Shown: positions 44,378 to 56,591 of the stretch, piece by piece
Layout of the letters: every line of letters begins with the position of its first letter
How positions within the stretch are numbered: position 1 is the stretch's first letter
From: Eleusine coracana subsp. coracana
Taxonomy: Eukaryota > Streptophyta > Magnoliopsida > Poales > Poaceae
Length of the DNA: 64,000 nt
Reading direction: 5' to 3'
Assembly (NCBI GenBank): GCA_032690845.1
Contig: CM064424.1
Location: 46,017,511-46,081,510 of the forward strand
Notes under the pieces: generated by a model
Told to the model about the DNA's origin: nothing
Databases searched by the model: none
What the model saw: the letters and a program-made list of their open reading frames with translations, nothing else
Position numbers and translations under genes: made by a program

Positions 44378-47300
44378 GTCATTGTGACAACCCTACTCCG
44401 AAAAGTAGAGTATGTCGCACAGGATCGTCTCGGGAGATGGTTAACGAAGTAACCATACACAGCATTCACACATGAACATTCATCATTTACAACATTACAT
44501 CACTTAAGTGCATAACATTACAAGTCCAGGGGTGAAATATGATTAAGTTCAGATCCGAGTACATATGTCCTTAGTACATATTACACAATTTTTTACGAAA
44601 GCGGTGAAACGACAAAACACGACGCTTAGTCCTACGTGAACCATGCCGGCCCTATGGCGATGGCTCACCCATCCAGATTAGGAGAGCTGGGGACCCATTC
44701 GATGGTCCAGTTCTGAGGCTCCTCGCCTTCCCACACAACCTTATTACAACAATCACAATAGGTCGCTTGAGGAAGACCTGAAAAACAACATCAACGCAAA
44801 CCCTGAGTATCTAACATACTCCGCAAGACTTACCCGTCAACCGGTTTGCTAAAACCGACTCCTAGTATGCAGGGGGGCTGACCGGTTTTATTTGATGTTT
44901 GCATAAAAAGCTCCTATTAGTTCTATGCTGCACTTTCAACCTCTTTAATCAAAGTTTTACTTTGCTTATTGTAGAACACAGCTACGGTGAGGGTAGCTGG
45001 CTACTAAGACACGAATATAGCTAAAGAGCAATACACCATAGCAATAGGTATCCATAGCATAAGTAAAATTTCAGAAAAACTTAACCACAACTTTACTACT
45101 TAACATATCATTGCTGCTGCTCGAACAAGAGGTACTCATAACCGCGAGGGACGGCAATTCGAATTGATTTACATCCTGCAGGGAGAACCCAAATACACGA
45201 CATACGCATCACTTAAGAACACGTATGGCCACCGTTCACAAGGTTGCTATAAAGTCGATCCGGGACCATCGATCCCGAGTACACGTCCTCCCCGCGATAC
45301 AGTACTTCGTATCCGAGGCTTAACCCATGCACTCTCCAGCGGTACAACAATACGGCGCCCAAGTTACTAGGTTTACCAATTCCCATATTAAAGGTATGCA
45401 CTTGGTATAGTTCAATACTTGTTCGCGGAGTTGCAACGATAGGTGCTCCATTTTTATCGAGTTCATCAACCCCTCGAACCATAGTTGAATCTCTAACCTA
45501 CCGTTGACTCCACTAGTTTAAGCATAGCATTTGCTAACGGAAGGGCTTACTAACATACTAATCATGGGTCGTTGCGGGAGTATGCAAGTGTGTTGCATCC
45601 AAGTCCTACACTTAATGCACAATACAATATTCCTAACTTGTGATAAAGAAAAGGACTCGAGTGATAAAATGGGTTATGCACCGGGGCTTGCATTGGGTGT
45701 GATCGTAGTTAGCGTCGTCACCAAAGTGCACTTTAGCTCCTTGCTGGTCCGGTGTGATCTCCTCGGTCTCGATCCCTATATGGAATGGATATGCATTAAT
45801 GCCAAGGAATGCACGAGGTTTCATGGAGTTTCTTGATTAAAGATGGAATGCATGGCATGGTAATTCATGGCACTTCCTCAGCAAATAAACATTAGTGCCT
45901 AGTCATTTATTTATGAATGTGTGTACACCTAAGTATGACATGGTAGCTACTGAATTTCTGAAGGGACAAACTTTTAGCTACCAAAAATGCAATTTCTTAA
46001 TCATGAGCATGGCCTAAATGTTGATTAATTGACACCATGGTTGATGATGACATGACAATGTAGTACTTAGGGTTAAATTTCAGAAAGTTCCTTTTTGAGC
46101 CACTTAGCTAAAGTGACCATATGTAAATTAATACTATACCTAAAATGGCCCTTTAATTTGCATTACTAGTTCTAGTTCATATAATTAATCAAGAACCAAA
46201 GCATATAGCTGCACAATGAGACATCCTACTGTAATGTGAAGATGAGTTATTTTCCATGGATTTCCAGAAATTAGTTGATTCTTACTTTCCTTAAATACAC
46301 ACATGAAATAATATTTATATGAAAAATTTCTTAGTTACTTAACACTTGATCAATTTCGACAGGGAATTTATACCTAGGTAGCTTCAAATTTTTCATGAGA
46401 TTTTACACAAGTGTACAAGTGCATAAAGAACAGGAATGCCAAATTTCATGAATAAATTCCCAGCCAATGATTTATATAAATTCAATTACTGAAAATGAGG
46501 ATTATGCAATAATATTGAAAATATGCATAAAAATGGAATGTTCTTTCGCAGAAAGCTTAGATATGCCATGAAGTGCTTACTGAGCAAATTTCATGAATTT
46601 ACCATTTACACATAATTACTTATGAATTTATTAAGCAAATTAGGGATGTGATTTGATGGATTAAATAAATTAATTTATTGAATAACCTTGGACTTGATCC
46701 TGTTTTTCTGGTAGAGCAAGATTTTAGGAGTCTAACAAAATTAATTTCACATTTTTAGGCCTTTTATTTCTCGAGTTATTGAATTTTCAAGTTTAATTGA
46801 AGTTCACCCTTATTTACAAATCTGCCACTGGGTTCAAATCCTTCAAACGCGCGCGCGCGCGGCGGCCGGCGACGGCGAGCTCGGCCCAGCGGCCAATCGG
46901 CGGCACGGCCAGGGCTCGCGCGCGACTCGGAGAGTCTCCATGCCGAGGGGAGCTCGTGGAGGGGGTCAAAGGGAGATGTGGCTCACCGGAGAGCGCCGGC
47001 GACGACGCGCGGCGGAAGAGGCAGCTCTGGCGAGGTCCACGCGATGGTGCCGCGGAAGAGGGAGGCCGGGGTTCGGTCGACGAGCGTCGCGGTGGTCCGG
47101 GGACGGCCGGTGTCGAGGAACTCGTCGAGGGGGAAGGCCGGAGGGGGGTTCTCGTCGGCGAGGGTGTCGGGTCCCGGCGGCGGTGGATCGGGCTTCGCGA
47201 AATCCGGTGAGCACGCTGCACGAGGGAGGAAGCGGGTTAGAGGGGAGTGAGGTGATGACCTTGCGCGTCGATTTGCGAAGGAAGGAGGGAGTGGGAGGCC

Positions 47301-48196
47301 ACCTAGTCGGAGCTGGACACGGCGGCGGTCATGGCGGGGAAGAACAGAGCACTGGCACGGTTTTCGCCGGGGAGAGGGAGGAGAAGAGGGTGCCGGCGCT
47401 CGGGGGCTGATCTGGAGTGTGGGAGAACTGGTTGCGAGCTGAGAGAGAGTGAGAGGGATGAGTTTGGGTGCTGCTGCTGCTTTTTGACCCGGCCGGCGGA
47501 GGAGAGAACCGAGGGAGGGGGAGAGAGGGAGAGAAGGTCGCGCTGTCGGCAGGGGAGTGGCTGCCGGCGGTGGGCGACTTCAATTTCCGGCCGGTGGCAC
47601 AGGGAGGCAAGTTGGCAGCGCAGTGGCCAGAGTGGGGCGACAGGAGAGCGGCAGTGGCGACCGTACGGGGCGCGTCGGTGTCGGGCGGAGACTGACCGGA
47701 GCGAGAGGGAGAGAGAAGGGGCGGTTGACTCGGCTTGACTTAGAACTTGGACTCGGGTTTGGTAAATTTCGACACGTTCCAATGCTCCAAATTGGACACA
47801 AATTTTTGTGTGGGTTCAGTGAAACGTGTGCTCCAACTTTGCTTTTGGGTGCACCTGCTAGTTTTGCTTTGATAAATTAGGAAAATTCCAAACCCAAAAT
47901 ATACTCTTATGACTTTAGGGGAATTTTTAAGGGTATTAAATGGTTACCAAAAATTCTGAAAACATTCTCAAAATTATATTTTATTATGGCCATTCAGAAT
48001 ATGCAAAAATATTGGGGTACTTCCATGGGTTTTGGTAATGTTTGTGAATGACCCCTTTTTTTTGAATATTGTGGGCTTAATTAAGTAGGTTTCTTCTTTT
48101 TATTCTTTGGCACCTGGATTGATTATACTTTTGCTTATCCCTAATTGATGTTAGGTTTTGTTAACCTCCTTTTGTGACATGGGATGTCACAGTCAT
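44378..48196. mobile_element. 3.8-kb solo LTR of a gypsy element, with GTCAT duplication
   Basis: The element starts tgtgacaacccta at 44383 and ends gggatgtcaca at 48191, giving 7-bp inverted ends TGTGACA/TGTCACA. GTCAT flanks it at 44378-44382 and 48192-48196. No internal coding region and no second copy of its start are present, so it is one LTR left after recombination. The large size and tgtgaca start suggest a Del/Tekay-type gypsy LTR, which is an inference. A GC-rich block at 46840-47740 contains overlapping open frames on both strands without domains; I regard them as chance. Confidence 0.7.
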
Positions 48197-48513
48197 CTAG
48201 TTCCTGTGATTTCACTGAGCATTCATGCACATCACCGATTAGCGTGACCTAAGAGACATGACCTAGACCTCCTTGATAGTCCGGTTTTTCCTATGGACTC
48301 AAAGTCCTAACAACTAGACAAGTGTTCCAAACACTTGCTCCACAGCTTGTCCTTAGCCTTGATCCATCTCTGTCAACCCACGGAGTCCATCAAGCCTCCA
48401 TACTTGTGGTCATTGTCATCCATCACCAAGGCAACCATTATCATCGATAGGATTTGTAGTAGAGTATGGAGATGATATCTATATAGACAACACTCATGTA
48501 GATATTAGCCCAC

Positions 48514-48722
48514 TGTTGAGACTTAATCTCGGCATCAGACATAGGGTAGTTCATCTATGTGGATTTATATCCAGGACAGGGGTATGCGCGAGATCGAGAG
48601 ACTATGGTAACACAAGACGCCGATGTAGACAGGTTCGGGCCTCCCAAAGGATAATAACCCTATGTCTTGTGTTCTGTGGTATTTGTATTGATATGTCTAG
48701 ATCTAGGTACAGGTCATCGACA
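48514..48722 (-). repeat. 3' LTR of the non-coding Tat-like element, internally deleted
   Basis: It matches 51628-52056 at both ends (gacttaatctcggcatcag and gtacaggtcatcgaca) but lacks about 220 bp from the middle, joined at tagatctaggtac. The lost part includes the TATA region. Confidence 0.8.
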
Positions 48723-48902
48723 GAATCCCTCGAGAGTCTTGCAAGCTTGATGATAGTCTTAAGTAGCTTCCTGACTGGTTTATGCCATGTAGAATGCTTC
48801 AGCTTTGTATTAGCGAGCTTGTGAGAATCTCAAAGATCCAAAAATGACTTCAAGAAATCAACTGGTGCACCGATTAGGTGCACCTAATTAGGTGTAGCCC
48901 TC

Positions 48903-48943
48903 GACTCTTGTATCATTTGCAAACTGCAAATAATGCAAGAGTC
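48903..48943 (-). repeat. Hairpin near the 3' end of the non-coding Tat-like element
   Basis: gactcttgtatcatttg at 48903-48919 pairs with caaataatgcaagagtc at 48927-48943 with two mismatches over 17 bp and a 7-base loop. The same hairpin with similar flanks occurs in the Tat element at 63843-63884, in the opposite orientation. Confidence 0.75.
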
Positions 48944-48979
48944 CGAATCAAGAATAGTCGTGCTGGCTCTCTTTAAGGA

Positions 48980-49300
48980 AAAATCACTCAAATCATCAAA
49001 TCCGAGTGATAAATAACTCAGTAGAGTGACGTTAATCACTACCGAGTGATATATAATTCAAACGAGTGACTTCAATCACCGCTGAGTGGTTGATGACTCA
49101 AACCAATGACTTCAATCATTGCCGAGTGCTATATGATATATTCGGGTGACATCAATCACAGCCGAGTGAACGTAAGTTTATGACATTAATCATAGCCAAA
49201 TGACATAGTCTTTGGCCGAGTGGCCTATGAGTGATTTATGAATCAAATGGGTGACTTCAATGATTATGTTCTAATCACAGCCTAGTACTAAGTTACCATG
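48980..49300 (-). repeat. Degenerate repeats of the gagtgacttcaatcac word
   Basis: Variants of ccgagtgat, gagtgacttcaatcac and ataactca recur roughly every 40 bp within the interior of the Tat-like element. They are too diverged for an exact period. Confidence 0.6.
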
Positions 49301-51111
49301 ACTTCAATCATGATTAACTAACCTTTCCTTAAGAATTGTAATCACTCATATCTTTGAGCTTTATTTTCACTATTATAGACCGACTTCAATCAGTCGAGTG
49401 ATGCTCGATATTTCACGTATATGACCATCAAGTCATAGCGACATGATCATCAAATCATGCTTTGAATGATTATGGCATCAACCATTTTTGATAATGCACT
49501 TCTCATCAAAGAAGCACATTTGATAGAGTGACCATCAAGCCACTATCATAAGATCATCAAATCGTATATTTATATATTATGGCATCAACCATAAATTTGA
49601 TATAAAGTGCTTCTCTTCAAAGAAACCCCCGAGACAATCGTCATTATGAGTGTTGTTCGTGCTCAACTCAAAATATCATGTCTGAGTGGCAGCGGTACTT
49701 AACTCATGACGATAAGGTCAAGTGAAGAAGACAGTCAAGGTTGTTGTAGCTGCCGATCGCTAATGAAGTAGGAATCACTCGAAGTCGCGATGACCGAGTG
49801 AAGCCGGTAGTCTGACATGTGGCCGACCGATAGTGGCGGTCAGATATGATGTGGCAGATCGATGGCGGTAGTTGGAGCTGGTGTAGCCGACCGGCGAAAG
49901 CAGTCAGAGCTGTAAGCCGACCGATAAAGACAATCCATGTTAGCATGGCCGACCGATGAAAGCGGTCGGAGCTAGCATTGTCAACCGATGAAGACAAGGA
50001 AATCACTCTATATCGAGTGCTGTATCCGCCTATCCAAAAATGTTCCTGACAATAAAGGAAATTAGGATAATTAGTTATAATTAACATTGTTTGCTTGAAA
50101 ACTTATTTTTATAAGCCAAACCAATCAGTCGACTGATAAGTCAAGTGTGTATCCATTTTTCTCCTGTAGGTAGACCGACTGTCGCATAGCAGCGTATTCG
50201 CGCGTTAGCAACCAGATCGATCTACTGTAGGATACTTAGGACAAATATAAAGAGCTCGGAGCTTGGTCCGCCGCTACAATATCGGTCATAATTTACTCTT
50301 GCGTAGCATCAGAACCAATTGACACATGACCTCTCGCAACTTTGGCTCTGGGTTTAGTGTAGTGGCAGTCTGTCACGTAGCAAAAAAGTTTTATGACTTT
50401 GTCGCTAGTCAGCGTAAGACCAAAAATAAGACCAAATTGCGAATAAAATGCAATGTATCGGTCGAGGCAGAAGCCAAAAAGGTGAAACTAGAACAAACGA
50501 CATGGGTCATATGGTGTCAGGACTGATGCACTACTGAAAGGTCACCGACCGACATGTGTACTACTAGATTCATAAAAAAAGTGAGAGAACACGTGTATAG
50601 ATACACAAATAGCCCTCTGGCTTGATTTTTTAATGCGAAGAATTAAAGAACCGAGGCAATAAAAAGATGAATAAAGTCACAAATAAGAGCACTGATTATA
50701 AAGCCCAACTTTACTCATAAAAAATCTACGACCTTCTGCTTAGATAATAGAAATAAGCGGTCCTAGAAAAAAGTATGAAGGACATGAGCCCAAAATCTCG
50801 AAAAAATAAATTGAGAAAGAATAATGATACTTAGCTTTGCAATTCGGTGAGTTGAAGATGAGCCTCCGAGCATACTGATGTTGTTGGCGAGTGGTCGAAT
50901 GTCGAAGTCGAGCCATCATGTCGCCGGATCATCGAAACTTGGAGTGGTTGACCGAGACACCGAATCATTGAAGGTGTGGCCGAGTGGTCGAGTGACCAAA
51001 GCACCATGTCATTGCAGGCGTCATCGAGTAGCCGAGTGGATGAAAACCCAAAGCGTCAAGTAATTGGCGGTGTTGCTGAGTAGCTGAGTAGCCATCGAGT
51101 CATAGTGTTGC

Positions 51112-51203
51112 TGCGATGTTGCCGAGTGACCGAGTCAAGGCGATGTCGCCGAATGACCGAGTCGAGGCGATGTTGCCGAGTGACCGAGTCGAGGTGATTG
51201 TCG
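51112..51203 (-). repeat. 27-bp tandem repeat, three units
   Basis: The word gcgatgttgccgagtgaccg plus agtcaag repeats at a 27-bp period near 51112, 51139 and 51166, with cgc and aatg variants in the second unit. Confidence 0.75.
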
Positions 51204-51607
51204 ATGCGCTGAGTCATCGAAGACGTCTTCGAGCGGCCGAGTGGCCAGGTGAAGGCGGAGTAGCCCCCGGGCATGTACATGTGGCTGTGAGCAGTGGAAC
51301 CGTCGAGTCGCGGTGATGTCGTCGAGTCGTCGGAATCCATTGAAGTATCAAGTTATCGGAAGCATCATCGTAATGGATGATGTCACCGAATAGCAGTCGT
51401 CCTTGTTGAAGGTGACGTCTTGATGAAGACGTGATGATTTGTGCGATGACACGATGCTTCAACATCGGTATGCTCGCGATTAGATCTTGAAGAAGAAATC
51501 TTTCAAAAACGCGGCGACTCATGCGCTTCAACGCCGGTCTGCTCGCGATGAAATCTTGAAGTAGTAGATTGAAACCATCGATCTCGACGAGCCGATCGCC
51601 ACGCTGG

Positions 51608-51626
51608 CCCCTACCTAGCGCGCCAA
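51608..51626 (-). other. Primer-binding site of the non-coding Tat-like element
   Basis: On the minus strand it reads ttggcgcgctaggtagggg, one base after the 5' LTR. It resembles the site of the larger Tat element at 53692-53711. Confidence 0.7.
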
Positions 51627-51627
51627 A

Positions 51628-52056
51628 TATCGGGACTTAATCTCGGCATCAGACATAGGGTAGTTCATCTATGTGGATTTATATGTAGGACAGGGGTATG
51701 CGTGAGATCGAGAGACGATGGTAACACAAGACGCCGATGTAGATAGGTTCGGGCCTCCCGAAGGATAATAACCCTACGTCATGTGTTGTGTGGTATTTGT
51801 ATTGATATGTCTAGATCTAAAGATCTAGACGAGAAGAGTAGGTCTAGACAACGATGTCTAGTTATGTCTAATCTATCTCTCGTGTGGGATCTATCTAATT
51901 CAGCTTATCCCTTGAGGAGGACCCCTGCCCCTCCTTATATATCCGGGGGGACAGGGTAACATGGCGGAGTCCTAGTCGGTCTACTGCTCTTATCCTAGTA
52001 GGAGTCTACCTCCACTTTCCTTCTATGTGAGGTACCCCGGGTACAGGTCATCGACA
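51628..52056 (-). repeat. 5' LTR of the non-coding Tat-like element
   Basis: 429 bp. On the minus strand it starts tgtcgatgacctgtac and ends cccgata. A TATA-like ccggatatataagg on the minus strand (around 51933-51945) matches the same 14-base word in the LTR of the plus-strand Tat element at 53462-53475. Confidence 0.78.
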
Positions 52057-52092
52057 CCCACAATTTCATAATTGTCATTAATCACCAAAACA

Positions 52093-52372
52093 TCATGCCT
52101 CTGGGATCCAATCATCAATGGTCATGAAACATACATTATGCTTCATGGAGATGGCGCCATTGGTGGAGGAATTTCTAGATCTGGCCACCGTAGACCCATA
52201 CCAGGTTGGATCTGGCTAGAACAGAGCTAGATCTGGTTGTCGTGGACATAGCACATAAACGTTGAGTTGTTGCGGCTGATTTGGTCCAAGATCTTCAGTG
52301 GTCGCCTCCACCGTGTCAATGCCAGATCCGGTTGCAGCCTCGAGCATGCTACCGTCAGAATCGATCAGTCTA
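52093..52372. other. Unassigned 280 bp between nested elements
   Basis: No coding or repeat signature. This is probably the sequence into which the copia element inserted. Confidence 0.35.
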
Positions 52373-53283
52373 TGTGACACCCCGGGTGTCAAGAGACCAA
52401 CAAAGGAAAACTTAGTCATACCGAGCAACCCTAAATGAGACTACTTGAAAATTTTTGAAAATATTTGACCACCATTTGCATGAAATTTGGCCAAATTAAA
52501 ACCACACTTGAACTACAAGTCAAAATTTTTCTCACAGAACCTAGTGCCACCAAAAATTTATGTTGTGGGGTTGGGTTAAATATAATGTTAAGCAAAATCC
52601 CAGAATGTTATTCGAAGTTTAAGAGTCATAAATAAATGCCTAAAGACTTCAAAACATACCATGTTTGAAAAATTCCCATTTAGATTAAAATGCAACTTGT
52701 TAAACATACTTATTTTCTAAATTGAGAGCACATCATGACAAATGTACCCATATTTTTAGTATCCCAATTGGAGCTCTAGAATTTAAGATATTTAAATAAA
52801 CAAAAGCGGCATTTTTGGTAAAATAAAACAAATCAGACCTAGGCGGGACCCACCTGTCATAGACACTGAAGAAACACACCGGGCTGCTGGCATCGCTGCC
52901 GAGCGAGCGCCTGCCGCGTGGCCGCCGGCGTGTGGGCAGCCGGCCCTCGCATGGATCGACGCCCCCTCTGCCTTCCCCCTCCCTGTCCGAACGCCTTCCA
53001 TTTCTCTCTCACGTGCTCGCCCTGTTCTTTTCCCCGTGCGCTCGCTACCAACCCGCCACCATCGCCTCTGCATCACCCGGCCGGCACAACCCACTAGAGC
53101 CCGAGCATTGACGCAAGGAGCTGCGATGGAATGGCCTAAGCATCCCCATGCCCCAACTCGCCTCCCCCCTCCCCCCCCCCCCCCCCCCCCCGTGACATTG
53201 GGGGATCGACACGTCTCTTCCCCGGTGCCGATGGCTTGACCCCGACGCCCTTCCGTGATTCATGTTTATTTCTCGGTGAGCTC
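52373..53283. mobile_element. Partial gypsy LTR interrupted by the Tat element
   Basis: It starts tgtgacaccccgggtgtc, the same style of end as the solo LTR at 44383. Its AT-rich first part is followed by a GC-rich part (52860-53250) with a poly-C run, again like that LTR. It ends where the Tat LTR begins, so the rest should lie beyond the window. Open frames in the GC-rich part show no domains. Confidence 0.5.
53166..53191. repeat. Poly-C run
   Basis: Roughly 20 or more consecutive C residues. Base calls and length here are uncertain in most read types. Confidence 0.8.
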
Positions 53284-53691
53284 TGTGGGATACTTGCTTT
53301 ACGGGTATCCTCATACAAGGCTAAGTCGGTGGCCAACTGGGTACTTCATCAACAAGAAAGCCGACCGACTCGGCTTGGAGTGCAGGACAAGAAAGATTAG
53401 ACTTGCCATATAGAATCCTTGTAGAGTATGACTAGGACTCTGCCTGAACCCCCCTGCCGACCGGATATATAAGGCGGCAGGGTACCCCCCCCCATCGAGG
53501 GAGAGGCAATTAGACACAACTAGAGAGACACAACATCTCATGATAATCAATACAATACAGAACACATGATGTAGGGTTTTTACTCTCATTGAGAGGGCCC
53601 GAACCTGTATAATTTAGTGTCTTGTGTAACCATCGTAGTTCTTGGTCTCGACGTAGCCCTATATAGTTACTGCTTGTCTTGAGCATCGATA
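53284..53691 (+). repeat. 5' LTR of the Tat element
   Basis: It starts tgtgggatacttgc and ends before the primer site at 53692. It contains ccggatatataagg (53462-53475), a strong TATA box, and a likely poly(A)-region. The start is chosen by the TG and by the end of the flanking LTR fragment; it could shift, because the partner LTR is not visible. Confidence 0.6.
53466..53474 (+). promoter_or_regulatory. TATA box in the Tat 5' LTR
   Basis: tatataagg, embedded in a 14-bp word shared with the LTR of the non-coding relative at 51.9 kb. It would drive the genomic RNA. Confidence 0.65.
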
Positions 53692-53711
53692 GTTGGCATG
53701 CCAGGAAGGGG
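53692..53711 (+). other. Primer-binding site of the Tat element
   Basis: gttggcatgccaggaagggg follows the LTR directly. It has the same layout as tggcgcgccaggtagggg sites of grass Tat elements. Confidence 0.65.
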
Positions 53712-53743
53712 ACAAGGCTCGCCGGGATTCCCTGTCGACTACG

Positions 53744-55617
53744 ATGGCTGAATTTCCCATCATCCAATACTCGCCGGACTTCAAGATCTCTTTTGGATCA
53801 CTCGACTTCATGGTCGGCGACAATGGAGTCCTAGGTCTGAATGACTACAGATCAGACTCAACCGCAGCCAGCCCCATGGCGCGATCACCGAGTCTGTCTG
53901 ACATTATCCCTGCATTGATCCCACTCGGATCCGAGCAGGAAGACTCTTCCTTCGGATATGACTTGATGTCAGATCAGTCTTTTGATGAGGACATGGTCAG
54001 ATCGACCTACTCATATCCCCATACAGTCAACATGGTGGATATAGTAGATCCTGCTGTTGGAAACCAGGATGAGGATCCAGATGCCGAAGAAGAAGGAATC
54101 CAGCCGGTGGTCGCCAAAACCAGCCGGTCGAAGGAAGCCGATAGAATGATAACCCGCTAGCTGATGAATTATCGGTCGGTCACCACCGTCGACCAAGAGG
54201 GTTGCATGGATTGCGCAACGCACGCCGACTGGATCTCGGCCCTGAACTTGAAGTGGATGGTGTTAAGGTCTACCACATCCCACAGAACAACATCACCGAG
54301 GCCAAGACATTGCTTGACACTTTAATGGTTGATGCCCACTATCAAACTCCTGCTATGCAGAAGGCGGTGGCTATGCTCAAGGCCGCAGCAGCGCAAGATG
54401 CTACAAATTCTCAGTCGATCGCAAGTTCCAGCCATGCATCTCCTCAGGGTCGGCGTAGGCGTGAAGACCTGAGAAATTCTCTCAGCCTCCGTGATGGACA
54501 AGACACCATCAACTCTCACCACGAGGAGCGCGCTCGGGACAACCGACACTATAAGGAAGAACGGCGTGAACAAAGGATGGATGCCCGATGGGAAGACTGA
54601 TAGGACAACCGACGAGAAGACCGACGGGACAACCAACGGGACGATCGTCAGAATCCTCCTTCAAGAGACAACTGCGACAACCAACATCGACATGATGATT
54701 GGGATCGGCATGATAATGATGGCAATCGACGACGTCGTCATGATGAGGATGTCGGCCCACACCACCGTCGTTGCCCAACTATGTCCCCAGACCGGCAAAG
54801 GTGGTCACCAACGCTGACTGATGATGAGATCGATGGCATCAAGGCTTACGTCCCTTGGCTTCGCATTGCTCGATGGCCGAAAGGATTCAAGCCGGTTCCC
54901 ATCAAAAAATATGATGGACAAACCAACCCCTGAGAGTGGCTACAAGTCTATAGCACGGCAATCCGGTCAGCTGGAGGTGATTCCTACTTTGGATAATTAC
55001 CTTCCGGTCTGTTTAGATCCTGCCGTTCGGATATGGCTCACATCTCTACCTGAGGATCAGTCACATCTTGGGGAGACCTCAACAGGAAACTCATAGAAAG
55101 TTTCCAAGCAACTTGCAACCGACCGAGCAACCACTTTGACCTCACTTGGATCAAGCAGAAAGGAGACGAGCCTCTTCGCGACTACATCAAGCGGTTTTGC
55201 GCTAAGAAGACTGAGATCCCCAATGTCCCCGATCAGCAAATCATTACTGCCTTCCTGGGTGGAATTTGCAGTGACGATCTGGTCCGGGAAATCGGTCGGA
55301 GGAACCATGATCTCAAGCTCACCGCTCAAGAGTGCTTCCAGATTGCTGATAAGTATGCATCAGGAGAGTCTACACTTGATGATATCCGAGGAAAGGGCAA
55401 GGAAAAGCAGTCGGACAAGCCTGAGTCCTCCAAGAAGGACAAAAAGAGAAAACCTGACAATGCTATCAACACAGTGGACCGGTTTTGGAAGAATCCTCGG
55501 ATGAACCAGCCGTCTACTGATGAGTTGCCTAGTGGCCTTTGCCCTTAGCACCCCAAGGGAAACCACAAAGCAAAGGATTGCTATTATCTGAAGGGTTTTG
55601 CAACAGCTGCGCTCAAG
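53744..55617 (+). pseudogene. Tat gag (broken)
   Basis: The first frame starts MAEFPIIQYSPDF at 53744 and is acidic; it stops at 54160. A second frame (54202-54600) continues with VKVYHIPQNNITEAKTLLD and a charged Arg/Asp/His region. The retrotransposon gag domain follows around 54840-55380: FKPVPIKKYDGQTNP, then LRDYIKRFCAKKTEIPNV, FLGGICSDDLV and CFQIADKYASGE. The zinc knuckle at about 55541-55590 reads CP, stop, HPKGNHKAKDC, so the residue after CP has become TAG. Frameshifts and stops prevent a full Gag. Confidence 0.8.
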
Positions 55618-56226
55618 GTGGCCAAAGATCCCCCAAGGCGCAACAAAAACAACAAAGATAAGCCCAAGGATGATGATAACAAGGATGATTTAGGAGAGAT
55701 CCAGGAAACCCGCAAAGAAGTAAACTTCATCTTCGGAGGCCTGGATGCCTATACATCCAAGCGCAAGCAAAAATTAGAGCTTCGAGAGATTAACTCGGTG
55801 GAGCCAGCTACGCCTCAGTACATGAGGTGGTCTGAGATGCCAATCACCTTTGATCGATCGGACCATCCAAAACATCTACCAAAACCAGGTCGCTACCCAT
55901 TGGTGATTGCTGTGACTATGAAGGAGGTGAAGTTCAACAGAGTACTCATTGATGGAGGAAGCAGTTTGGACCTAATCTTCACCAGGACTCTTCAAGAGCT
56001 CGGTCTGTCAATCAATGACCTCCAACCGAGTTCTTCACCCTTCCATGGGATTGTACCTGGCACAACTTCAGTCCCAATTGGACAAATCAGTCTGCCAGTC
56101 ACCTTTGGCACCTGTGATAATTTTAGGACAGAGCGTATCCTCTTCCAGGTGGCAGACTTCAAGTCAGCATACCATGCTATCATCGGTCGACCGGCGATGG
56201 CTAGGTTTGTGGCTGTTCTGCACTAG
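55618..56226 (+). pseudogene. Tat protease region
   Basis: A 202-codon open stretch between stops. After a lysine-rich linker it contains VLIDGGSSLDLIFTRTLQEL, the aspartic protease active site in its plant gypsy form (DGGS), and later IIGRPAMARF, the conserved flap-distal IIGR motif. It ends at a TAG after the RFVAVLH segment, where an intact element reads on into the polymerase. Confidence 0.8.
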
Positions 56227-56591
56227 CCGTATCTTACCCTCAAGATGCCAGGCCCGAACGGAATAATCTCCCTCCACTCTCATCTTCGGAATTCTTTTGA
56301 TTGCGATGTGCAGAGTTGTGAGATGGCTACCAAGCAGTTGATGCTGTCAGACCAAAAGGAGATCCAGAAGGCAGTCGGTATAGAGGAGCAAACTGGAACG
56401 GAGGTTCCGACAAAGAAACCTACCAAGGACAAGATCTAGACCGATGACATCCAAACCAAGGAGATTTCGCTCGATCCTGAAGACCCCGATAAGGTAACTT
56501 ATGCTGGGTCAACCTTGATGAAAAATAGGAACTCGCGCTCACTCTTTTCCTCCAGGAAAATAGGGATATCTTTGCATGGAAACCATCTGAC

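Larger units (their letters stand above)
48509..52061 (-). mobile_element. Non-coding Tat-like LTR element with CCCAC duplication
   Basis: Two related LTRs (48514-48722 and 51628-52056) bound ~2.9 kb of internal sequence without any gag-pol motif. CCCAC flanks the element at 48509-48513 and 52057-52061. On the minus strand the site after the 5' LTR reads ttggcgcgctaggtagggg, the primer-site style of grass Tat-lineage elements. The interior is built of repeated gagtgacttcaatcac and gccgaccgat words. It is a non-autonomous element that would need proteins from a relative such as the one at 53.3 kb. The high-coordinate LTR keeps a TATA-like sequence; the other has lost it. Confidence 0.75.
43171..52092 (-). 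repeat. 5' LTR of the copia element, split by two insertions
   Basis: The LTR begins tgtaaggatc at 43171 and ends tcattaatcaccaaaaca at 52092 on the plus strand. Its three pieces are 43171-44382, 48197-48513 and about 52062-52092. Between them sit a solo LTR with a GTCAT duplication and a Tat-like element with a CCCAC duplication. Removing the insertions and one copy of each duplication leaves about 1.56 kb. This matches a large copia LTR with TG...CA ends. The ends were chosen by eye and the partner LTR was not found, so the outer boundary is inference. Confidence 0.6.

Noticed and set aside
46797..47880. Many overlapping open frames on both strands (up to 159 codons)
   Set aside because: They are explained by high GC content within a solo LTR; the amino-acid content is Arg/Gly/Ser/Pro low complexity with no family motif.
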